Shown piece by piece: positions 1 to 10,500 of a DNA stretch of 29,845 nt (position 1 is its first letter; each line of letters starts with the position of its first letter). The stretch is from NCBI GenBank assembly GCA_000310025.1, contig FN649758.1:1916025-1945869 (forward strand), given 5' to 3'. A model generated the notes under the pieces. That model made no database searches. It was not told the DNA's origin and saw only the letters and a program-made list of their open reading frames with translations. Position numbers and translations under genes: made by a program. The stretch comes from Ectocarpus siliculosus (taxonomy: Eukaryota > Sar > Phaeophyceae > Ectocarpales > Ectocarpaceae).

Positions 1-306
1 CCCTTCCGGCCCAAGTGCTAGAGTCAACCCCGTATTTTCGAATTGGTTAACGCCACCCTAGCCCGACATCGTGGCAGATTTTTAGTGGGAAACTATTCTT
101 GGCGTATCTTGTCGTGCGAGAGCGGTATTCGATCATACTCCGTGGTCGAATAGCTCCGGGGCGACCCGATATGTTTTGCAAAAGTTCTTTCCGCCCATTG
201 TTCCGTCGAAGTTCATCATTCCCCGGCGGGCAGAAACGGCAATGCGGTATTTAGAGACCCCGCCTGCATGTGTAGTATGTGTGTGTGTCTTGTTTTTCAT
301 GTACAC
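1..306. other. Non-coding, no feature seen
   Basis: No open frame with protein-like content and no RNA gene is visible. A short GT-rich stretch lies near 270-295. The sequence is mixed composition and looks like ordinary intergenic DNA. Confidence 0.5.
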
Positions 307-960
307 CTATTGGCGGTGAGGAGAGCTAATTTTGCACACTATTGCGTGTGCAAAGAACACATCCCCCCGGGCGACACGTGACTGACAAGAAATTGTTGCC
401 GCGCTTGACCCAGAGCCAGAAATGAGTTTCGTGAGTCTCTCGGATACCGGCATCGATGGCGGGGGCGCGCACCACGGGGTGGGGGCAGGAACGATGGTCA
501 CATGGGAATAATGTCTCCGATGTCCCGTAGGTGCATCATCAACCGGGAACGAGGCGGCAGCGTTACACTGTTTGAGGCTTAGATTCAGGACGTTTGGCTG
601 CGAAATACCATACACTTTCATGTTCACCTGACGCCTTCGGGTTGTCAGATTGTTTACAACAATCAATCGCTCTGTTTCGGGGGGAAACTGGTGCGCTACA
701 GGGTGGTTGGGGGTTAAAAATGTTGCAATATGAACGTTCCGACCGCACCACACGAATTCATCCGTACGATACACCGGAAACCTGCAATGTTCCACTTGAA
801 CAATACGGTAATGATGTGAGGGAGAATATGGCTTTCCAGATATGTCGCAGATTGTGCCTATTTCGCGCCAGGCTCCCAGGAGCGAAATATGAATATAGAC
901 TATAATGTCAATATTTTGGTTGCGGGTCCACTTCTCTAGGGCCAGATCTGGGAAGGTCAT
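307..960 (-). CDS. Hypothetical protein, unrecognised 217-codon frame
   Basis: An ATG-initiated frame of 217 codons runs without a stop. I do not recognise the product. The N-terminal half, about residues 15-110, has a balanced globular-looking composition with His, Trp, Cys and Tyr scattered through it (for example SHHYRIVQVEHCRFPVYR). The C-terminal half is richer in Pro and Ser. A frame this long is somewhat unlikely by chance in mixed-composition DNA. Third codon positions show no strong GC bias, unlike the convincing exons elsewhere in the window. There is no signal peptide, membrane segment or repeat. It could be a chance frame, one exon of a larger gene, or a relic of a mobile element or virus with different codon use. 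Confidence 0.3.
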   Translation of the reverse strand: MTFPDLALEKWTRNQNIDIIVYIHISLLGAWREIGTICDISGKPYSPSHHYRIVQVEHCRFPVYRTDEFVWCGRNVHIATFLTPNHPVAHQFPPETERLIVVNNLTTRRRQVNMKVYGISQPNVLNLSLKQCNAAASFPVDDAPTGHRRHYSHVTIVPAPTPWCAPPPSMPVSERLTKLISGSGSSAATISCQSRVARGDVFFAHAIVCKISSPHRQ

Positions 961-1640
961 CTGAGATGTCCAGTCTCCACCATTTGTGAAAAATTACCCA
1001 CCTCGGTCTCCTCCCGTGTCTGCTTCGGTTTCCGCTTCCCGAAGTGTGTCCACGGCTTAATCTCGACCTGCAACCCGGCGATACCCAAGTGCAAAGCACA
1101 CGGGAACGGCCGTAAGTGTGAGCAAAAATCTAGCCCGGCGAAAAATGTCCTACAGTATGCCCAATGCTCTAGCAATCCACAATTGCGTTCTACCAAGAAA
1201 ATAATGTTTCGTTTGCCATAGTGCATCAGTTGGTCTTTGTTTGAACGAGCATGCGAACGGTGAACTTCTGCGAGAACACAAAAAAACACTGGTTGCCGGC
1301 TTGTGTCCTATATTTCATCTTCAAAGCATGTGTGGAATGCCTCTTCCCAAGACCTCCTCTTCCGTAATACTGTAACCGGTAGGCGAACCACGCCATGAAC
1401 GACAAGTAACGCCTCTTGACTCGTGCTGCCAGGCAACGAGCAACGTGCGCCAGGTCCAACGGCCACAATCATGTCAAAGCCCATCGGCATACCCATAAGA
1501 GACCAAGCCACAGAAGAACGACCTGTGTTTTTTCTTCATTGGGCCGACCAAACCGACTCTCACCAACACGTCCTGGCGGTGTGAGCGTACACAATGAAAA
1601 GCAGACAGTACGTCCATCCCAGATCGCGTCTCATCGCACT
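961..1640. other. Non-coding stretch
   Basis: Only short overlapping frames on both strands, none with splice-site support or recognisable motifs. Nothing else is seen. Confidence 0.4.
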
Positions 1641-1645
1641 TTGAA

Positions 1646-1876
1646 GTGGTGAGGAGCGCTGCAGTATCGGAGGTCCAGGCGGTTGGGGGGCTATGGACCG
1701 CCGACGAAGTGCGCGCGGCGATGAAGGTCGTGCCCATAAAAAAAACCTGGTCGTCCGACATGCACAGTAAGTGGTTGGGGGACGATAAGGCCGACGCAGA
1801 TATCAAGGTGCCGAGGGGTAAGGCGCTCCACCATCTCGTGGACTTCTACCGCCCGTCCAAGGATGCCCTGCGGTGA
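1646..1876 (+). CDS. Possible coding fragment, unrecognised
   Basis: A short GC-rich open stretch reads as a plausible protein fragment (LWTADEVRAAMKVVPIKK, later HHLVDFYRPSKDALR) and stops at 1874-1876. G+C and third-position GC are visibly higher than in the flanks, as in the good exons of this window. The frame begins at a GTG, not an ATG, so this would be an internal or terminal exon, or a gene relic. I recognise no domain. A chance frame is possible. Confidence 0.3.
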   Translation: MVRSAAVSEVQAVGGLWTADEVRAAMKVVPIKKTWSSDMHSKWLGDDKADADIKVPRGKALHHLVDFYRPSKDALR

Positions 1877-3060
1877 GGACGTCGAACCTAGTTTCTTTGT
1901 CGCCCCGTCCATCCACCCATGCCGTCGCCGACATTGTCAGACTATGGTAATGCTGACGTCTCAGGAATGCTGCTTTGGAAGAGCAAAATGCAAAACGGAA
2001 AAAAGATTCCATGAAATCAGTAGCAAAGAGCGCGTGCGTCTTGATAGGAGTTGATCACCCAGTTTTCTTCAGGCGGGCATGGCTGCAGCGCGGCTGACTT
2101 GGAGCAATGAAAACTCACGAACACGACAGGTTCGCGGGAACGGAGAAGCAGAAATGCGGCGCCAACAGTCCGCCCGCTCACCAGCCGACCGCAGCTTGCA
2201 GATGCGGCAACAGGAGTGGCACCAGGAACTCGTCACGGAGGGCCAGCCTGGAGGCTACAAGCGGCTCCGAGAGCGAGGGAGCGCGGCTTCGCCAGCCAGC
2301 GTAACCAAGCGGAGCCACAGGGCTGTCGTGGGGGAGCGAAGCGCTGGACGCTGGGGGAGAGGGCAGCGGTACATCCATGGGAGAGCGGTCGGCTCGTAGC
2401 TTTGTCGTGACGACTGCGAGTAAGACGTTCCGAGACATGCGACCAAGCTCAAATCGGGTGGCTTTGGGCGAGAGTGGGTCATTTCCCTCTTGCCCAGGAG
2501 CATGGCGTACGGAAAGCAGTGGCTCTTTTTGCACAAAATCTGTCTAGGGCTTTGACCACTTGGCGGCTGGCGTGTACCACACAGGTTCCAACGTTCCAAC
2601 CACATATGTGCAATACTATATTTCTTATTATTGGCCGGGCAGAGTCGAACTGTTCAATATTACTACTGGCGGGACAAGGATCTCCGCGCAAATGGAATGG
2701 TGGGCAACATATCGGGGTTCGTACCGAACGAGAAGTTTAAGGTCTTGGGGTTGATGTGCGCTCTGCGGTCGCGTGGGGCGGGCAACTTGAACCCAACAAC
2801 CGAGAATATTGGTGTGGTGTCGTTGTACGAAGAAGACCATAAAGCAAACTACTGTACTGAGATTGGGTAAAGTACTCTCTGACGTACCTCCGGCATATCC
2901 GTTGTTGGCGACGTGTTTCGATGACACCCAGGTTCCTGGTAGTCGAATAGTGCCATCAGCACTGGTGAGAACGCTCCTGTGGTTATTGAAATCGTGGTAC
3001 GCCGAAATGTGCGCCAAAGGGTGGGGGAGGGGTTGAGCAATCGGACGATTGTTTCCAGCC
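1877..3060. other. Intergenic, GC-rich patch without a clear frame
   Basis: From about 2080 to 2400 the DNA is GC-rich and open in two plus-strand frames and on the minus strand, so no single coding frame can be preferred. A 187-codon minus-strand frame at 2628-3191 runs through a poly-C tract and the hairpin at 3061-3096, and is probably not coding. No RNA gene is seen. Confidence 0.35.
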
Positions 3061-3096
3061 TCAACATCCATGCATATGGGTGTGCATGGATGTTGA
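3061..3096. repeat. Perfect 14-bp inverted repeat (hairpin)
   Basis: The arms TCAACATCCATGCA (3061-3074) and TGCATGGATGTTGA (3083-3096) are perfectly complementary, with an 8-base loop. About 20 bases downstream lies a run of 13 C (3120-3132), followed by a T-rich stretch. The function is unknown. It could be a small-RNA precursor, a relic of a palindromic element, or chance. Confidence 0.7.
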
Positions 3097-3325
3097 AGTT
3101 CAGTCCAGTCTAGACAGCACCCCCCCCCCCCCATTATTTTTGTTTTTTTGTGATGAAAACACCGTTGGTTGAAGGCCCAAAAAGTCAGCAAGGCATGAGA
3201 AACCTCCTGCGCATGTTTTCAGCGATCTGCAATACAGCAACCCAAAAGCGGACCATCGAGACCGCCTGATATCATCAACCAGACCATAAAAAATCTTCGT
3301 CTTTTGAGCCCCGTTATCATAGACT

Positions 3326-3925
3326 ATGCTCCTGCGAGTTATCGGTTACCAGCGCAAAAAGGGCATCTACCGGCAGCTTTCCTACGCGAAGACCCTGAAG
3401 AGGGTAGGGTGCCAGAGCGTGGGAAACACTAATCGGTAACGGCCCCTGCTGTTCGCGGGAGCGCTGGCAAGGCAGCCAAACGGACGACTCCCGAAATGGG
3501 TGGTGCTTGGGGGGCTGGTGGGGGTGAGGGCCAAGGCAGGGGGAAACTGGAGAAAAACTGGCAGATGTGCCTGAAGGACGACCTCAAGATGTTCGAAGCA
3601 GAGCACGGATGTACGAACGCCGGGCCATGCTTGTTCGGAGTCCCGGAATCAACTTGGATAGAAGCTGAGAAGGTAGACCAAGGGGTACCGTGGCGTAGTC
3701 TACAGGGGTACCGCAGGGAGCCAAGAGGTTGATGGCCTCCTGGCACAAAGAAAGAAGAGGAGGCTGGCCGACAACGAGCGCTCAAACGACACAAGAAGCC
3801 CGGTAACAACACGGACACGGCAACGACCACGAGGGCGGGAGGGGTACAGCAGGCGGACGAGACGGCGAGGAAAGACAGGAAACGCGAAGAGGCGGACCGA
3901 GTGGCGCGAAACACTGTGCCGAATT
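3326..3925 (+). mobile_element. Degenerate 3' end of a non-LTR (LINE) retrotransposon
   Basis: Three consecutive frames carry pieces of the conserved region that follows the reverse transcriptase domain in many LINE polyproteins. From 3326 one frame reads LLRVIGYQRKKG, then SYAKTLK and CQSV, hits a TAA at 3431-3433, and continues with LLFAGALARQPNGRLPK. A shift near 3540 moves to the next frame with NWQMCLKDDLKMFEAEHG and CLFGVPESTW. A second shift near 3700 leads to QGAKRLMASWHKERR, ending at TAA 3804-3806. A basic tail may continue to about 3925. The order (LLFAGAL..R..GRLPK, then W..C..DDL..F, then W, then RFMA.W-like) is that of LINE C-termini as I know them from algal and oomycete genomes; that comparison is from memory. 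A stop and two frameshifts make it a dead fragment. The 5' body and the catalytic YADD region are absent. Confidence 0.7.
3690..3806 (+). pseudogene. Frameshifted C-terminal piece of the LINE ORF
   Basis: The preceding frame runs into LQGYRREP and stops, while the neighbouring frame resumes with GAKRLMASWHKE. The decamer AGGGGTACCG occurs twice, about 24 bp apart, across the break, so a small local duplication may have caused the frameshift. Expression as an intact protein is not possible. Confidence 0.55.
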
Positions 3926-4248
3926 AAGGGAAAAAAAATACACGCACGCACAGAAATTGAACCCCGTGCCTGACCTATCCCCCCCCCCTCCCCCCACCGG
4001 CAATGTACCATTCCACCAACCCCCCGCGAGCGATGACGTGCATTTGCTGGCTCGGGTGACCCGTTTTGTGTTGTTTTGTGTTGTTTTGTGTTGTTCTGTT
4101 TGTCTGTTTGCTGTTTGTCGCTACGGCGTGTGTCTTTCTCAGTCTGTGCCTTTCTCCTTCTCTATCCCTTCTCTCCAGCTGCTCTCTTCTTTTTCTTTTC
4201 TTTTTCTTCTTTTTTCTTTTTCTTTCTTTTCCAATCTAGGGTTACCTC
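3926..4248. other. Simple-sequence region between LINE remnant and SINE
   Basis: Holds C-rich tracts around 3979-3997, a perfect triple repeat of GTTTTGTGTT at 4063-4092, and a long T/C-rich stretch from about 4136 to 4230. No gene is supported. The T/C-rich part directly abuts the SINE-like element that begins near 4249. Confidence 0.6.
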
Positions 4249-4463
4249 GCATAGCGTGTAGAGGCGAGCGGAGTGGCCTAGACTATCTGTCGTTGACTTC
4301 TACTGTCTTGCGGAGCCTTCGGTTCCATTATGTTTTTTCGTATACCTTTTTTTGGGTAAGTTAACCTGTGACGACGGAAATCGACCCCGTCAAGTGTTCG
4401 GCTATGTAGTACGGACAGAAGAAGGTACTGGGCAGAGAGAACGGAACGGTTTATAATGTGAAG

Positions 4464-4511
<48 letters not shown>
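4249..4511 (+). mobile_element. SINE-like element, family 2, full-length copy with (ACA)16 tail
   Basis: The 5' head has an RNA polymerase III box A-like motif (TGGCCTAGAC from 4274) and a degenerate box B (CCTTCGGTTCC, 4316-4326). A body of about 130 bp follows, then a 3' tail of sixteen ACA units (4464-4511). The same sequence recurs on the minus strand at 27527-27757 and, 5'-truncated, at 16761-16916. The homology starts at GCATAGCGTG near 4249 and stops at the tail. The architecture matches a tRNA-derived SINE whose tail is a short tandem repeat. I see no convincing target-site duplication around this copy. Confidence 0.75.
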
Positions 4512-7412
4512 GTACATCGAACTATTGGCCCGCGGCATTGGAGATATTCGCTATGTAGTTGCGTGGTGCCTTGGGTGCCTTGCCCAGCCAAAGCACAGCA
4601 GCCAGCGTGCGTTGGTGGCTGCCTTGGCGCCTTGGTGCCCTTGGCTGAGCGGGCCAAGAAATATGTCCTGTGAAACGACCCAAACTCATTTGTTGTCGCG
4701 CGATGAGGGCACGTGCTACTGCCACGTGAGGCGTTGTTGCCCATAACCCCCCGGGGGGTGATATCGACCGCAGATCGGATTTTCAAGGAGATTTGAGTTC
4801 ACTCCACCCTCTCCTTGGTGAAGGAAACTGGTTATGAAGTCCGCTCGACCCTCTCCTCGGAGTGGTCTGGGAATGCCCCCCCACGGAGGTACAGGAGATG
4901 TTGGCGAGAGATACTGGAAGCATTGGGTGTCTCGTGAATCGTCTTTCAAATTGTGATTGGTGAGTATTGCGTACGATTTTCGGAAATACTGGGCGGAGAA
5001 GGGTAGGGTACCCGGAAATAACCCATCCGCATGCGCCGCATGCGGCAATACCTGGGCAACCCCCTCACAGATTGAAAATCATGATGATGTCATCATTGTG
5101 GTTTTTATGGTTCGAACCAACAGGTCATTCAGTACGGGCCCGCAATTTAGAACAATTCCGTTACAAAATATCAAAGGCTCAACTTTGTACAAAAAGTCAG
5201 AAAAAAGGACCAAGAAACACAGCTTCTCGGCCACAAGAAACGTCCCAATAAGAAACATGATGGTGCGATATCCCCAACACAAAAGAAACAAGGGTTGCGC
5301 GGGAGCGTGTCCAATACGCGGGCTGCTTTACCCACTGCTGCCGTACTGCAATTTTCGCCACACCGAGCTTTCTGGTTAATGCTGCATGAGTTTTTGATGT
5401 GTTGTTGTATTCTTAGCCAGAAATAAGAAAAAAAGAAATGAGAGACTCAGGAGGATGCGACAGTCCAAAGGAATAAGAAACGCCTATTAAGAAAATGGAC
5501 GCCTTCGGCTGGTCCTTCGACCCAAGACAAGGGATTGAGCCTCGACCCGATTTTGACGTTCCGTATCTCCGGGCCCGTACTGTAGCCACGACAACTATTG
5601 TCGGGGATACACAGTTTAAAGTCTGAATCGGAGCTAGAGAAAGTCATGAACCTTGGTCCTGCGGGTCGTTCGGCATTCAATATACACCGTGTTTTTGTTT
5701 CGAAACGATGATACACAAGTTCACTTACGGAACATCACGGACGGTGTATCTCTTGAGCCTGCTTCAAGGGAGACCGACGGAACCCGCTGGTGGGGTGTTA
5801 AACACCGACGGGTGGATGCCGTCTTTGACGACGGCGATGCCCGTGCATATCGATGTTCGCTCACTTTTGCCTGCCTTCTCTCCCTGCAGAGGGTTTTGTG
5901 TCATAATATATATTCTAGATTGGCCCCGGGGGCAACACCATTGTTCCCCGCCGCACGGGAATCTCGAAACCGTGTCCTGGGAGTAAAGGTTGTATAGTAG
6001 TTGGTGTTGAGGGTTTACGAACCTCCTTCCCGTGTCATGAAAAAGTTCCAAAAACTCCCAGAGTACACGTTATCATACAGAGAAACAGTGGACAGGCAAC
6101 CCAAAGTGTCCCCGTTGGGGACATACGGCACTGCTAACGCTAGCGCACGATCTTGTCCAGAATGATATTTTGCACACGCCTCCCGCCGCCCTCGGGATGA
6201 GCAAACGACGAGACCTGTGTATCCCAATCTCTGTACGTTCCACGCGGCGGTGGTGTGGTGTTGGGGAACGACAGACGCGGGGCGGGGCAGGGCAAGGTGT
6301 TGCCCTAGTTAGTCTGAATGCTGAAATCAACACGAAATCAAGAAACGTTGCCACACTAATAGTTGCAGCAATGGGCGATGGGAATGTCTGACACCCGTGA
6401 TCCGATATCCACGGATGGATTATGTTACGTCGATATATGGGGAATACGAGGGGGACTGCTCATAGTCTTTGTGGTCTCTATATCGGCTCGGGGCACTGCA
6501 GAAGTAGTTGCTTGTTCGTGAGCGAGCACCATATTCCGCCACTAAACAAGTTCTTAATTGTCTCTGGAACACGGGAGGAAAAGCCATGAACCTATTGCGG
6601 CCTGTCGGTTTCATCGGCGTAGCAAAAGCCTCCGCGAGGAGGGCAGGCCAACCTATGGCAACACATCAGTACGCTTTTCAGGTGGAGTAACTCTCCACAA
6701 CTGTTTGCTAGACGCCCTCCGCCCTCACCGAAATTTACCCTCCAAGGTGTTTGCCATCGGGGTTGGGTTTTCGTCGCCTGGCAACGTCGTTGAAATAATA
6801 TGCCGATCACTTCGTGAGCTCGGCACCCAGGTTATTACTGCTTGTATATGTTTCCTCTGTTGTTGTTTTTTGCGGTTCCCATATAGTCTATGTAGTGATC
6901 GAGTGGGTTCTGTTGTGCGGGGTCGAGAACCCTCACTCCGCGCGAAGGGGATGATCGCACCACGCTTTGTAAAATGGTCAAGCACACTCGAGGCAGTTAC
7001 ACAGTGCTTACAACTGTCCCTGGAAGTGAAAGCACCAGAAAAAAAGTAAGCCTGGTGCGCGGCTGTCATTCGTATGCAAGGAAGTAAGCACAAGATGCCG
7101 AAAACCCTAAACAGGAAGCAGCGTACTCGTCGAATACCTCGCGGTGCTTCGCGTTTGGTGTTGTGAGGGCCTGGTCCGGTGAGAACTCGGCGTGCTTCGT
7201 CCCGGCTTTGTAGGGATGCGAGGTCAATGGTCTAACGACTACGGCATGCAAGACTATGAGTACACCCCCCCCCCCCTCACCTATTTTCGCCCTTACGGCT
7301 CTCACCTCGCTGGACCTCTCCGACTTTGGTCGCCGACAAACCTGCCCACCAAAACACGCACACATGCGGGCACTACTACAAAGCACCATATCTCACCCCT
7401 CTACCCTTCTCC
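4512..7412. other. Intergenic, no convincing gene
   Basis: About 2.9 kb of mixed composition. Short frames exist but none has clear support. The best candidates are a 114-codon plus frame at 5653-5997 and a 163-codon plus frame at 6558-7049; the latter holds a possible splice donor CAG/GTTATT near 6832. Short features include a GGTTCGAACC palindrome near 5110, two CACGTG motifs near 4710-4730 and a C-run near 7265. The 3' UTR of the minus-strand gene ending at 7413 probably occupies the right end. Confidence 0.4.
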
Positions 7413-7550
7413 TCACTTGTTGATCCTTTCCCTGTCCAAGCGCTTAACCTCCAATTCGCGACGTCTGTCCGCTTTGATCGCGGCGTCCAGCTGCGCAGCC
7501 CTCACACGGTCCCGGGATGCCTCTGCCTTACGGATGCCTCCCTCCAGCCG
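7413..7550 (-). CDS. Terminal exon of the coiled-coil gene
   Basis: After the acceptor CTAAAGCAG (ends 7551) the frame gives 45 codons and a TGA. The peptide (RLEGGIRKAEASRDRVRAAQ, later RRRELEVKRLDRERINK) is a strongly charged helix with coiled-coil character. An alternative is that the sequence AA/GTGAGG at the stop is itself a donor and the gene continues further left, but I see no convincing exon there. Confidence 0.5.
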   Translation of the reverse strand, partial: RLEGGIRKAEASRDRVRAAQLDAAIKADRRRELEVKRLDRERINK

Positions 7551-10500
7551 CTGCTTTAGCTCAACCTACCACGCCGTATCAGCCGCACCCCCGGTTCAGA
7601 AGGTCGTCCGGAGAACAGCAGCCTCAGAGTTTCGCTCGAAGCACTCGTAGAGGTGAAACTACGCACTCGAACGTTGGCAGTAGGGTTCAGTTCAAGTCCT
7701 ACTCTGGGCTGGTTTAAAGGTGGGAGAGGAGGATAACCACCTTCTTTGAACCCGAATTTCCGGATCTGCCGGCCGCCGTTATATCTAGCGCAATTCGCGG
7801 GATACGAAAAACAATTCTCGAAGACATGGTCGCCGCGTTCCAGCTTTACCAAGATCAATGTGCACCGAACGACAGGTATATCGCTCGCTACTCCAGCTCA
7901 ACCTTCTTTGAAAACGAGTTATTTCGAGTGAGCATGTTATTGTCCTCAAATTGAAAACCGTCCTCTGTCCGATACCCTCTCACCCGTTGTTGTATTGTAA
8001 TACTGCTCTGTAGTAGAACAATGTGAGGTCAGCTCGTAGTCCCTACTGTTGATAATGTTTCACCTGCTTCTCTAGGTCGGCGCACCAAGCCGTTCGCCAT
8101 GCCTGTTCCTTGTCGATGTCGTACTCGACTCTGCATGGATAAGCACGTCCTGGGTCTGGGTTATCCTTCATAAACTCCAGCGATCGTTTCTCGTCCCTTG
8201 CCGCTTTCTGCGCCTCGGCTTGCCCCTGAAGCCGCCGTGCGAATCCCGTTCGTAAAGGACACGTGAAAACGAGCGGGGAATAGAGTCCGATACGGCGTGA
8301 ATGGTAGGAACGCAGCGGCATATGTAGTTCTGTTGAGAACAAGGGGTAAGGAATGTGACAGATTGCCAACGCAGCTTACCTCAAGCAACCGTCCTGGTCC
8401 TCTAAGAGACCTTCGGAAGTTTTTTTTTTTCAGGTGGTATCATTGTCGTGATACGGGAAGGTGCGTCACGAGCAAAACATGTAAAGCATGTGATAGACCA
8501 TGAGATGAAGTGGGGTGAAATGAAGTAGTATCTGATGCACGTCCAGAACATACACACAAAGTTTACTGACGGTGGAATTGAATCAGCACGGCGTGCTAGA
8601 AAGGGGAAAATACTAAGAACGCTCCGCGATGGGCAGGGCCACCGGTGCTTCGTACCGGTGTTGGGCGGATGACGAGATTACCCTTATGACGATTGGTATT
8701 GCATGATAAACGAAGTTGGCGCGCGCAACAGAATTGGTCGGGGCTTAGGAAGTCGTTGCCAACCAGAAATTGTTCACTATCGCACTCCACGTACGCCGAA
8801 CACTTTCCATGATATCATACTCTTCATCTGTAGATGTGACCGCTGGCTAATTGAAGCGACCCAAGGCCGTAAGGACGGTTGTCAGTACAATTAGATTCAC
8901 TCGAAAACCGATTTCTTAAGACTATATCGTTTTCGGTCACCCCCAAGCCAACTTGCCTTGACCGCGGTAAGGTAGTCCCTCAACCGCTTCCTCTCCTCGG
9001 TGTGGCGCTCTTCGTAGGCCTGCCACTTGGCTTGCTGCCCACCACGTTGTCGCGGTTGGTTACACCGAGTTTGGTGACGAAAAATCAACAGAACTCAGGT
9101 AAGGCGACTATCATTGGGCTTGTCCCAATGTGAGCATTTTCGGGTAGACACGACTGGCATCTCGACCCCGGGTGCTGCTCCTTGTACCTTTTTTCCAGTT
9201 TCACGCTTGTTTTGTTGTTGAGGATACCGTGTGTCACACGGCCAGTCCGTACCCAACGGCCGTGTGCCAGGCTGTTAGTATTTCGAGGCTGAAACTGCCA
9301 GGACAGTCTAAGGGATTTAGGTGGGATGTCGCTCCGGTATCGAGCATCCTGCTCCAAAAACAGCATCGTTCCTCCAGGAAACCTCCCCTTGCCTGCTCGG
9401 GCCAACAGTTCGTGCTTCTTGTATTCGCGAAGCTCTACGGTCCAAAGTTGAACATCTGCATGGGCCGAGATATGGTTTTGTCCAGGTGGAAAGGCATACG
9501 CGATGTTTGGATACCAGCTGTAAATACAGGTCAACATCGTGTGCCTCTCCTCGTGTCGCCTCAAACTCGATTCTTGCTGGCCTCTTTTTTGTCGCAACCT
9601 GGGTGTATCAAGATCATTTTCTAGCAGAGCTCAACACCCGTACCCCTCTTGCTAAGTCGCTCCCGTTGTGGTGGTTCTTGCCTGGCGCTTCTTAGTCTCA
9701 TCAACCTCCTTCTGGTCCAGGAGAAGGTTGGCGGCCTTGACCTTTGCGAAGCGGTCTCTTGCCTGTGTCGGACACATCCATCATTCCAAGAAGGGTCGCA
9801 ATCGGTAAACCCGACCCAAAACCCGTCGGGGCCGGATAGGGCAGGGGAACAGCGAAGAGAGTTAATTCACCTGTTCGCTAGTGACCAGGGCGCGATGTAG
9901 ACACGATTCTCGGATACAAAGGCTGATACGAAAATTTCTACCCGTACTACTCTTACTTGACACAAAACGTTCACTTTTGTTTTTTTTTGTCTTCACTTCA
10001 AATCAGCGCTCACTGCACTAGTGCCGTTTACTCCTACCCGTGGTCACACAGAAGTGCCCCTCTCTACTCTCCCCTCCTGCGGCACTATGCCCAACGATTT
10101 TTAATGCGAGAAGAGTTCAGCACTCTCTTCCCTCTGTGTACACACGAACTAGCGCTATTCACTATGCCAGGAGCGGAAGCGAGAGAAAAACCCACTTTGC
10201 AAGAAAAGATCGCTTACGCCGGGATTCAAACCCCCTGACCTGACCTCTAGAAGGTTTCGAGGATACCAACTAGGCCACCGGGGCGACCGGAGCAACCACA
10301 ATGGGACTGGGTGGAGGGGAGAAGGGTGGGCATGGTTCACCTACATTGGAAGCGCAATGTTACTCTCTTCGGTCGGTGAAATATCCCTACAGGACACCGA
10401 GATCATCAGAACACAACAAAGTACCCGAACCTGTAGCAAGCGATACCGACGGGATCACATGACTGAAGGACAAATATCAGGCATAAACCCCGCCCCGGAA

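Noticed and set aside
2628-3191. 187-codon minus-strand frame
   Set aside because: Runs through the poly-C tract and the perfect hairpin, and overlapping plus-strand frames look equally plausible.
5105-5125. GGTTCGAACC resembling box B
   Set aside because: It is a simple palindrome, with no box A or tRNA-like arms on either strand nearby.
7680-7706. AGTTCAAGTCC resembling box B
   Set aside because: No T-stem pairing and no box A at suitable distance.
9515-9598. Alternative exon in another frame (VATKKRPARIEFEATRG...) after a CACCCAG acceptor
   Set aside because: It is open and phase 0, but the frame beginning at 9576 is preferred because it matches the sister exon at 9034. Only a transcript can decide.
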